DNA from: Sanderia malayensis
Taxonomy: Eukaryota > Cnidaria > Scyphozoa > Semaeostomeae > Pelagiidae
Length of the DNA stretch: 64,000 nt
Reading direction: 5' to 3'
Assembly (NCBI GenBank): GCA_013076295.1
Contig: RQOL01000876.1
Span: 2,604,001 to 2,668,000, forward strand
Shown: piece after piece, positions 36,701 to 44,849 of the stretch
Numbering within the stretch: the stretch's first letter is position 1
Layout of the letters: the number at the start of each line of letters is the position of its first letter
Notes under the pieces: generated by a model
Databases searched by the model: none
The model's input: the letters and a program-made list of their open reading frames with translations, nothing else
What the model was told of the DNA's origin: nothing
Program-made: the position numbers and the translations under genes

Positions 36701-39170
36701 TGAGAATTGTTTACTGGAATGCTTGCTTGGTTTAATAACGACTTTGAAATGCATACTAAAAGCATTCATATTGTTATGAGTTATAACGAGTTGAAATTAT
36801 TTCACAAAATAAGCTCGTTATTTTTTCATCATAGCAACTGTACCTCCGACAACCTCACCAGCCCCATCAACTTCACCATCAAATGCATCAACTGTGCCTC
36901 CAACAACAGCAAGCATTGATTACACAAATATGCCATACATCAAAGCGACATTTGCTTTTCCTCTCAACTGCTCAGACTATATTCACAATGCTACCGAGAA
37001 GGCCAAGTTTATTGCTTCGGTTAAAGACGCATGCGTACGTAAACTGGTTGTGTCCAACTCAGCATTACAGAATTTTGACGCCACTTGTGGAAGCATTATT
37101 GTCAGCTTCAGACTTTACGGCCTTAATTCAAACTCAACAGTTGAAAGTGTAAACGCGTCAATTCAAGTCTTAAAGGTATTGTAAGATTATTGATCCAAAT
37201 ATTATGTTGAATTGAGTTGCTCACTCTACTCCATCGTAAATAAGAACTGTAATCTTTATGTTATGAATTCTCTCAGTGTTATATTAGCTATTCGCGTGAA
37301 TCCAATTAAGTGTTGTACAATCAAATCTGCATAGCTCGAACTCGTGTAATTCGAACTCTATCCAATTCGAACGAAATTCTCTGCCCCTTCAAGGATCACT
37401 AATGAACCAACTCTTATAAAACAAGCCTCTGTAATTCGAACTATTTGTAATTCGAGCAATTTCACGCTTCCCCGGGGGTGTTTGAATTAAACAAAGTTGA
37501 CTGTATTCACGATTTCATGTCTTCATTTCAGAATCTTGTCGAAGCTGGCAATTTTGTGATAACATTGGCAGATGGTCGCAACATTACTGCTGACTCATCA
37601 TCTTTTACCATCACCATACCTTCAGTGGCTCCATCGACAATAATGACGTCATTATCAACCAAGTATGCACCGAAACCTGCTGGAAAGAAAGGCTTGTCAA
37701 CTGGAGCCATCGTGGGAATTATTCTCGGCTGTCTGATTTTCATTGTCATCGTCGTGGCTCTGATTTATGTTTTTGCTGTCAGAAAAAACACGAAACAGCA
37801 TTCAACTGTGGAACCGAATGGATTGGAGCTGCAGCATGATGGTAAGATCATTTGCACACCATGTTATTATTTTATTATGTAATAGGTACCATGTTTTTGT
37901 AATGTCATAACGCTTCGAACATATGCCCCTTAGGGTCACTTTATAAGGCCGCTTTTAGGTCGTGTCGAATTTAATTCAAGGAGAAGTTGAATTAAATGCG
38001 ACATAAATGCGGCCGTATAAAGTGAACATTTAATTAAGTGCAGCAACTTGAATTAAGTTCATCAGGATTTGCCGAACTTAATGCACAAGTGCGAAACAAA
38101 TGCGACGTGGCCTTATACGGCCGCATTTCGGTCGCATTTAATTCAAATTCTCCTTGAATTAAATCACTTCATGTGATATAATGATGAAATATGTCAAATT
38201 TTTCCAGTCAAGCACTCTGCGTATGTGCAATCCTTCTTTGTTACGTCACGATGATATGAGGAGTTGAATTAAATGCGGCAAACAAAACACGTATAAAGTG
38301 AATGTCGCACTGATGTCGCATTTAGGTCGAATCTAGTGAATTAAATTCGACACGACCTAAACGCGGCCTTATAAAGTCCACCTTATCAAGTCAAGATAAT
38401 ATTGTTCGCAATTATATTGGTATAAATTGCTATTCCTATAAATTGTCAACATTTTGAATGCCATACACGCTTTTTTTTTTTATAAGGAACCTAGCTCGGG
38501 CCTAGTTCTTTAAGTTCCTTATTTTGAGACCTCTTTTGACCACTTTGTAGTTCTAAAAGTTCCTTAATAGTTCCTTAATTTTAAGTTCGCATTTAGTGGA
38601 CATAATTAGTACAGACGCAAGAAAAGCATTCAAATTCAACGTTTTGCTATAAACTTGTGAAAAGATAACAGGTAACAACATGAAGAAGCTTCATGTAATG
38701 TAAAAGTACTGAAAATCAATGGAACCGGCTTCCTAATTGTAAATTGTGCGGAAATATAAATATATTCAAAATTAAAAAGTTCCTTAGTGATTTGGCCTTT
38801 AGTAGTAAAAGTTCCTTAAGTTTTTTGACCTTCTACATGTAGGTTCCTTATAAACGGTTCCTTATAAAAAAAAAGCGTGTACGCCAATGGCTGCTTTGAA
38901 ACGTTTGTGCCAAACAATTAGAGATTATAATACCAAAAGATCAGAGAATATTTTTATTATTAGAACTAGACAGCGTTCAAGTAATATTTTGTAGGTCTAG
39001 TTCATTTGCTAAATCCGTTATATTGACACATGTATTGGCACCATGTATTGTTGTGTGCTGGTATGGAGCATGTGTTCACTTGTACGGCACGTTTCAAGGA
39101 ATAACTCTTGAATTTTGATATGATTTTTTTTTCAGGAAGGTTCAATGATCGATATGAAGTAAAAGAGTAG
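21787..39170 (+). CDS. Giant REJ-domain, IPT/TIG, CGVCGG-repeat single-pass membrane glycoprotein with degenerate GPS
   Basis: About 32 exons and 2,550 residues: 21787-21799, 21934-22007, 23937-24052, 24384 to about 24858 (donor unclear), 25109-25191, 25354-25413, 25676-26038, 26141-26199, 26394-26973, 27255-27483, 27692-27842, 27979-28308, 28515-29018, 29353-29580, 29832-30096, 30336-31132, 31424-31792, 32013-32158, 32254-32362, 32625-32829, 32964-33157, 33278-33490, 33742-33936, 34141-34323, 34502-34605, 34841-35071, 35341-35709, 35803-35976, 36449-36605, 36835-37175, 37532-37841 and 39136-39170. In order: signal peptide (MLARQLIIGLTFVFIIHQ), Cys-rich Asn-glycosylated region, two tandem repeats, cadherin-like modules (GLAIVYAVNSSHGAFQY), DACGVCGG modules, IPT/TIG, REJ, GPS-like CHVWD...SCTVNKTAYIAVF, Thr/Pro stalk, two-Cys module, TM helix (IVGIILGCLIFIVIVVALIY) and a short basic tail. 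REJ proteins act in sperm-egg contact or as polycystins; this lacks the polycystin channel. Poly(A) signal 39375-39380. Confidence 0.82.
22283..22418. repeat. Foldback element with 35-bp arms
   Basis: Left arm aatcagttactttgaagatt and right arm aatcttcaaagtaactgatt are exact inverses and extend outward imperfectly to about 35 bp (aattaaacatataaa against ttatacgttaaatt). A smaller internal hairpin (ccgttatc, gataacgg) lies in the loop. It sits in intron 2 of the REJ gene. Family not assigned. Confidence 0.75.
23633..23865. mobile_element. CCGTAAATCC-family MITE, truncated copy
   Basis: It begins with TA at 23631-23632, then ccgtaaatccttgaataagc, and matches the intact copy at 53918-54172 nearly base for base (cagacatt, aaataac, cagctgaaatttcg). 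The right terminal repeat is missing. Confidence 0.8.
24152..24325. mobile_element. Pogo-like MITE in REJ gene intron
   Basis: Terminal inverted repeats cagtcgactctcgctatctc and (inverse of the right end) cagtcgaacctcgctatatc, flanked by TA on both sides (24150-24151, 24326-24327). Non-coding. Confidence 0.85.
25773..25928 (+). repeat. 39-bp in-frame coding repeat (13 residues, four copies)
   Basis: Units start at 25773, 25812, 25851 and 25890 and encode MNATTSPYHNRTM-like 13-mers. Each unit carries one or two Asn-X-Thr sequons (NAT, NRT, NGT), so this is a glycosylated low-complexity spacer of the REJ protein. Confidence 0.9.
26455..26672 (+). repeat. 36-bp in-frame coding repeat (12 residues, six copies)
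   Basis: Six near-identical 36-bp units (cacaggcctccaaatgctac, then tgtaataagaccaagc) encode HRPPNATVIRPS-like repeats in the frame set by the flanking exon splice phase. Some units carry an NAT sequon and others have Ser-Ala-Ser instead. The repeat keeps more than one frame open on both strands because its length is a multiple of three. Confidence 0.9.
27021..27128. mobile_element. CCGTAAATCC-family MITE, short internal-deletion copy
   Basis: It starts with ccgtaagttcattaagcccc and ends with ggcttgatcaaggacttacgg, flanked by TA on both sides (27019-27020, 27129-27130). The interior is reduced to a few repeats of gggggcttattcgagg. It lies directly after the exon ending at 26973 of the REJ gene. 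Confidence 0.8.
29645..29776. repeat. Short tandem repeat of ctaagaccatctaat
   Basis: About eight imperfect copies of a 10-20-bp unit (atctaagaccatctaatgct) fill part of an intron of the REJ gene, just before the exon at 29832. Confidence 0.9.
31195..31376 (+). repeat. SINE-like dispersed repeat with (TAGATG)n tail, copy 1
   Basis: From gcactccccctaacataatg through gtgccaatcatactctcgta and ttttagaaggaagacagta to tagatgtagatgtagatg. It shares more than 100 bp with 52593-52713, including the hexamer tail. No ORF. The tail and dispersal suggest a SINE, but no tRNA-like head is visible in the shared part. Confidence 0.65.
36141..36270. mobile_element. Pogo-like MITE in REJ gene intron
   Basis: Left end cagtcaaatctgtatagttc; right end gacgggttcactg, an imperfect inverse of the left. 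TA flanks at 36139-36140 and 36271-36272. It shares its body (gaggatcactaatgagcca) with 37318-37503. Confidence 0.8.
37318..37503. mobile_element. Pogo-like MITE in REJ gene intron
   Basis: Left end caatcaaatctgcatagctc; right end acaaagttgactg, flanked by TA (37316-37317, 37504-37505). It is in the same subfamily as 36141-36270 and 63359-63567 (shared ggatcactaatgaacca and gttcgaac blocks). Confidence 0.8.
37933..38382. mobile_element. Harbinger-like non-autonomous element (450 bp)
   Basis: Terminal inverted repeats of about 45 bp: the left gggtcactttataaggccgc matches the inverse right end ggtggactttataaggccgc, and both continue with tttaggtcgtgtcgaattta. Flanked by TTA on both sides (37930-37932, 38383-38385), the 3-bp duplication expected for PIF/Harbinger. 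Subterminal copies of gaattaaat and gcggcc are scattered through it. No transposase. It lies in the last intron of the REJ gene. Confidence 0.75.
38466..38879. mobile_element. Foldback MITE, family A (long copy)
   Basis: Ends cacgctttttttttttataa and the inverse of ttataaaaaaaaagcgtg, extended by ggaacc, with TA on both sides (38464-38465, 38880-38881). The interior carries several agttccttaa motifs. It is the same family as 1295-1468 and sits in the last intron of the REJ gene. Confidence 0.75.
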
Positions 39171-39992
39171 ATAGGTGATAACATTCACAACATCAGCTGA
39201 AGCACGACCTTTTAAACATGGCTTGTTTATACAATTGCTAAGTTTTATTATATTAAATGGCTTATTTAAATGCAATGCTAAACACTAATGTAGATATAAG
39301 ATGAGTAGAACTCAGAAGTAGAAGGCTGGATGATCTCTACAATAATTACATGACGACATTTCTCATTGGATTAGAATAAAATGTTCTTATCTATTTGTAC
39401 ACTGAAGTTTCTCTAACTTATTTAGTTTGACAGTTTTTGATAACACTTCTGTGAAATGTATCCATGTCTAATTCAGACCTTAGTTTTCTGATGTACACTG
39501 CTGAATTTCATGATTTTGCACAATATGTTGGCACTTTCTTTATCTTTATTTTGATGTTTTTACAACCAATTTATTCGAGATATTTATGTAACGGTTACTT
39601 AAGTTGAACCTTCTTTAAATTCTACCAATTTCAAGTTAAATGATGGAGACAAATTTGAAACTTTTTTCTTCAGAATATGCATTTGTTTATTTCGCAAAAC
39701 TAAAAGCATTGATAGAGACGAGCTGCAAAACTAACGGCAATAAAGCATTTCGTATAGATCAGTGAACAGCGGAGATGAAAAGTGGTTGATGACCTCAGTT
39801 TGAGATTTTTATTTCTCTTCTGGGAGCGAGGCTACTTTGCGACTTGCATAATTTATTATCATTATTCACATAAATCATTTTTATCGTCGTCACAATTCGC
39901 CATCGCGTGATATACAAATTAGATGTCGTGACTTTTGGGAGTCAGAGAGGCCCCAAAACAGAGTTTTTGAGGCCTGCGTTACCAAATATACG
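39171..39992. other. Intergenic region between REJ gene and PLA2G15-like gene
   Basis: The spacer contains the REJ gene 3' UTR, its AATAAA (39375-39380) and a duplicated fragment of the neighbouring phospholipase gene (39479-39757). There is no other gene. Confidence 0.7.
39479..39757 (+). pseudogene. Duplicated intron-exon fragment of the PLA2G15-like gene
   Basis: This 280-bp block matches 41519-41793 (end of intron 3 and start of exon 4 of the phospholipase gene) closely. It includes the shared gtacactgctgaatttcatg, the splice acceptor tttttcttcag and the exon start aatatgcatttgtttatttc. The copied exon runs for about 27 codons (ending in acggcaataaa), then the match stops before the catalytic serine motif. 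It cannot make an enzyme. The high identity, in intron as well as exon, points to a recent local duplication. Confidence 0.88.
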
Positions 39993-42820
39993 ATGACCTC
40001 ACTCGCCTTGATATCATTATCGATCTTCTTGGTTTATGCTGCTTTCGGACTGACTGATGTGGAATCATTACCACCCATTGTTATCGGTAAGAACATAAAC
40101 ATCTTCCATTATATTGCTTAGGCCGGTTTGTTTTGTTTGATGGGTATATCCTGTTTGTTGTCGTAAATCTCTCTCTTATTTCTGAGATTAGTGTCCGCTA
40201 ATATTGTTAGAAGAATAAACCACTGGAAACTAACTGCCTTGCCCTGAAGCTTCCTTCGGGGGTATTTTCATTGTTAACTTCCCCTTTCCTTCCCCCGCCC
40301 CCCACTCACGTATATGGCGGCCCTTTTTAAGGACACATCTCCCTACCAGAAAAGCTTTTAAGGGGAATACAAAATGGTTCGAGATATCCAAGGTTCGAGT
40401 TACCGGGGGCTCAAGTTATCGGGATTCTACTGTATTTCTATCCGGATTCTACTTACCAACCCTCTTGGTGCTATTGGGGTGAAGAAAAACATTTATTTTT
40501 GTTGGTCTCTAAGGCATTTATTTCAGTTGAGTGTTGTACTGAGTACAGAATGATTTTCAGTTCCAGGGATAGGAGGGAGTCAGATTCAAGCAACTTTGCA
40601 TCGAAATAAGGTTTCACATTGGTGGTGTGATAAAAAGTATGGATGGTATACACTTTGGTTGAATATTGAAGAACTTATTGCACCACCTCTGGTTGAGTGT
40701 TGGACAGATGACGTAAAGTAAGTTTGCATTTTTATGTCATCTTTAGCGATGCCCACCATTAATACAGGGTTTGGGTTAGGGTTTTAGGCTTTGAGTTAGC
40801 AAGTTGTTCGAGTTAGTGAGGTTAAAGTGTGTATTATAGACTGATTTTTTTGAGATTTCACTGCAACATTTATAATGCCTTTTTATAGATTGGTCTATAA
40901 TGCAACACTAGATCAAATGCAAAATACACATGGAGTTTACACAAGAATCCCTGGTTTTGGTAATACATCATCAATTGAATATCTCGATCCAGCCCTTTCC
41001 CACCCTGGACAATACTTTGCACCGTTCATTCGAAGCCTTGTTGACAAATTTGGGTACAAAAGAGGCTTCAATATTAGAGCTGCACCGTATGACTTTCGCT
41101 ATGGCCCAGGTATGTGTTTTACACTCTTCTTTCTCTGTTACAATATTCACTGAAACACTAGGTGAAAGAAGAGCTTGAATTTTGTTATTGTTTTTGTTGC
41201 TTTGCTGTTGCTTTGTTGTTGTTGTTGCTGTGTTGTTGTTGTTGCTCTGTTGTTGTTGTTGCTGTGTTGTTTTTGTTGCTCTGTTGTTGTTGCTGCTCTG
41301 TTGTTGTTGTTGCTCTGTTGTTGTTGTTGCTCTCCCTGTGTGCTATTACTAAAACAGTATCTGTTTCTTTGTCCCAAATGGTGCCAGGGTTTCTACTCTT
41401 CCAAGCCCCTTTTTAATGGAATGATATTTACAAAGCTTAAAATTTGTTCCAGTGTAATTATTATATTTGTCTTAAAATGATTGTGCCAAAACATTACTCT
41501 AAGTTCTGTGGGAAATTCTTAGTTTTCTTATGTACACTGCTGAATTTCATGATTTTGCACAATATGTTGACACTTTTCTTTCTACTGTTGTCTATTGCAT
41601 CTTATTTTGATGTTTTTACAACCAATTTATTTGAGATATTTATGCAACAGTTATGTAAGCTGAACCTTCTTTTACCAGTTTCAAGTTAAATGATGGAGAC
41701 AACTTTGAAACTTTTTTCTTCAGAATATGCATCTGTTTACTTCACAAAACTAAAAGCATTGATAGAGACGAGCTACAAAACTAACGGCAATAAAAGAGTG
41801 TTGCTTGTGTCACAAAGCATGGGATGCCCTTTTTCGTTGATTTTCCTATACAACCAATCACAAGCATGGAAAGATAAGTACCTGGCAAGTTGGATAACAA
41901 TATCTGGTGTTTGGGGTGGGGCTGTCAAGGCCTTGCGTGCATATATATCTGGAGATCCATTTGGGGTGCCTCCTTTACTTGATAGTCCAATTTTAATGAG
42001 ACCAGCTCAGAGAACGTATACAAGTCTGTCTTTTATTTTGCCATCAAAAGATTTCTGGAACAGTAATGAGGTAAGCATATTTCCATCTTTTATTGCGTAT
42101 AATTTGGAATTTTATCATAAAATATTTATACATATGATACAGTATATTTTGGTATATGTCAAATGAGCCATTGTTTGATTTCACTTGTTGTACTTGTAGT
42201 TTACATTAAAATGTTTCACATAGCAAACCTCTCTGCGCAACGAGCTAACCTTTTTCGTAATATATAATTTAATTTCAGTCTAATTCTACAAAGTACCTTT
42301 TCGATGCGTTTTATGAAGTCTTTTTAGTATGCATAAATTTGATTTAGTTTGAATTAACTTGAGCTTCTATTCCGTTTTATAGATTCTGGTTAAAACTGAA
42401 TACAAGAATTACACAGTGAATGACTACGATGAACTTTTTGAAGATATGGGATTTTCTTTGGCATCAAAAATCCGCAAGAAGACACTGCCAAGTTGGACGC
42501 CTGCAGTTCCCGGGGTACCCCTGTTCTGTTTACACGGTTCCGACCGGAGGACTGCGGGTGCATTACTCTATGGCCAAGGTGACTTTCCGGACTTTCAGCC
42601 TTATGTGAAATACGATGACGGAGACGGAACTGTGAATATCCGGAGCTTGCTCGGTTGTTTGAAATGGAGAGGAAAATCAAAGCACCCGATCACTCATAAA
42701 GTCTATCCGGGTGCGGAACATAATGGTATCCTTGGTGACGGACGAATGCAAAGTGACGTATTTGATATTATAAATACTTTGATGAATGATGAAGCCATTG
42801 GGAGTAACGAAACATTTTGA
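39993..42820 (+). CDS. PLA2G15: Lysosomal phospholipase A2 / LCAT family (group XV)
   Basis: Five exons: 39993-40086, 40561-40717, 40889-41109, 41724-42070 and 42383-42820, encoding 418 residues (human 412). A signal peptide (MTSLALISLSIFLVYAAFG) is followed by PPIVIVPGIGGSQIQATL, the lid/substrate region WWCDKKYG...WLN, RIPGFG and RAAPYDFRYGP. The catalytic triad is Ser189 in VSQSMG, Asp354 in DDGDGTVN and His386 in GAEHNG. QAWKDKYLASWITISGVWGG matches the human QAWKDKYIRAFVSLGAPWGG. The enzyme hydrolyses and transacylates phospholipids in the lysosome. The human motif at the serine is AHSMG; here it is SQSMG. AATAAA at 42972-42977. Intron 3 holds a TTG repeat. Confidence 0.95.
41180..41335. 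repeat. (TTG)n trinucleotide repeat in PLA2G15 intron 3
   Basis: About 50 triplets of ttg interrupted by ctg and ctc. It creates long artificial Leu/Cys/Val frames on the plus strand and poly-Gln/Asn frames on the minus strand, none of them genes. Confidence 0.95.
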
Positions 42821-43539
42821 TAAGATGGTTTGGTTGGAATTAAACGCTTGTCGTATGGTTTGGTTGGAGTTTCTTTCTCGGCATTTCAAATCTCATTTAT
42901 TGCTTTTCGTTCTTGTATGCATAATTATATTTGATAAATGCAAATACGTACAAATATTGAATGGATAGTTAAATAAAAAACCAAAGCAAAAGAATGGATA
43001 GTAGTAATCGTTTGTAAATTTTGATATTTTTAACTAAATATATTTTGCTTCTATCTGTGACCATGGAATGATGGAATGTTTGAAATGTTTTTCAAGATAT
43101 CAGCATGCGCACTTTCCTTGTTCAATATCATCATATCTCTATTTTGCATTCCGGCGTTCCATGTTTTACAGATGTGACAGCTTTGTTTGTAGTTGTTTCG
43201 TTTGTTTGAATTTTTTCTTCTCTTTTTCTCACTTAACTCGTCGAATGATTTAAATTACTTTTTGCAGTTTGTACATTGAAATATTAAGAATTACGATTTG
43301 AAAACACTTGCTCTTGCTTACAATCCTCTTATCTCTTTATTTACATAATTCTTTGTTAAATTTTCAAAACTTTAAGTTACCATCTGTTCAATGATTATAT
43401 TCATCCCACACTGTTAATTCTTATCTTTTGTAAACTTAACATTCGTTAACATTATTGTTAATTGACAAATTTCATTATCTGGTGATGTTAGCCATTTATT
43501 ATAGATAGCTATATGATTCGAATTTATCTACGAAAGTTT
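42821..43539. other. Convergent intergenic region
   Basis: Tail-to-tail spacer between the phospholipase gene and a minus-strand gene. It has a poly(A) signal for the former at 42972-42977. AT-rich; no other gene seen. Confidence 0.6.
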
Positions 43540-44497
43540 TCACTTCATTTTCTCCATCATTGATTTACAAACTTCCTTCCATACATGCATCTCGAGCGGT
43601 GCTAATCGACCAGCATGCATTGCAATCTTCAAATCATAAAAGTCCCGTATCGAATTAAATGTTCGGATGTCTTCTGCTGTCAACTGATATGATGCTGCTA
43701 TGCTGTTGTCAGCATGGTTACGAGGCCGCTTGAATACGAGGCGAGGCTTGTACTCTAGATCTTTAAAATCCAAAGCTTGAAAAAAAAACATTTTTACTCA
43801 CACTCTCGTCTGCGTAATATTTGTTAATAGTCAGTTAATAATAGAAATGCAAGGGAAAAGATATGTTACCTTGGTCCTCAAATCTGTTTGAAACATTGAT
43901 GAAATTGACTTTTCGTTTCGTGCCTAGAATTGTAGCATTATCTTCATCTGCTAGCTGAAATTCACCATTAATTCGATACAAATAAACGTGATTCCCTGGT
44001 TTGAGATAAACCTGTTTGATGAACAAGCAGTTATCAGTCTTGCATGGCTGACGTGATGACCAGGCTCTTGCAAGTGACAGATTAAATGAAATCATTTCGC
44101 ATGCAATGATTTTTTCATCTTCATCTCTTTCGTCCATGTTCTGTTTCTCGAAAATTGAAAATCTATCGTCGTAAAGATGTTTTGCTTTGTAAAGAAATAT
44201 TTGCACTGTCGGCAGGAGTTGATCTTGACTTGGTTTTTTGAAGTCGTAGCTAAACAGTGTTCTCTTCGAGCAGGGCATGCCGTAGTCTGAGTCAAGCGTA
44301 TCAGGATCCATGAATTTCATAAACGATTTCAACTTATAGAAACGAAGCCAATTAGTAAATAGCTTATGTTTACACTTTGAGTACTAAATAATCACGTTCT
44401 GCTGGAAAATTTTGAAGTTTACTTTACCACAGCTTGTTGAAATTTCAATCGAGTTCGGCGCTTCTGAGACCATAAGGTCGAGTTTTCAAAGTTAATT
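43540..44497 (-). CDS. Uncharacterised protein, 5' end incomplete
   Basis: I do not recognise this gene. Exons on the minus strand: 43540-43775 (stop), 43870-44332 and a likely upstream exon 44428-44497, joined in frame by GT-AG introns, giving at least 255 residues. The upstream exon gives FENSTLWSQKRRTRLKF, spliced to LKSFMKFMDPDTLDSDYGMP. The body is soluble-looking with mixed charge (CSKRTLFSYDFKKPSQDQLL, QVYLKPGNHVYLYRINGEF) and ends in a helical, basic segment (LEMHVWKEVCKSMMEKMK). No signal peptide or membrane helix is seen. Whether more exons lie between 44498 and the P4HTM stop at 44850 is open; there are short coding-like frames there. If the upstream exon is wrong, translation could start at ATG 44320. 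Confidence 0.6.
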
Positions 44498-44849
44498 CTT
44501 CAAATGTTCATGAATATTTGATGAATGTAAAGATTTCTGACTGTTTGATATAGGAACAGAAGCTCGTGCTATCGTATGATCAATTGGATATTGTTCTACC
44601 TCAATAGGATTCAGTAAAACATGCATTCACTGACACACTTTTTTCTCATGCCAATATTCTTCTTCCAACTTTGTTCATCCAATCTTTCTTCAATTCGAAC
44701 AAATTCAATCAAGTGAAAAGGATTTTTGATAAAATGTAGAAAGACAGAACGAATATAGGATTACATATTCAATCTCAATTTCTATGTTAATATTACGTTT
44801 TTTACCTTTGTTTGTTAAGATCTAAAACAGCGTCAGTTGAAGTTGATAT

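Noticed and set aside
41147..41416. Leu/Cys/Val-rich and poly-Gln/Asn frames
   Set aside because: They are translations of an intronic TTG repeat.
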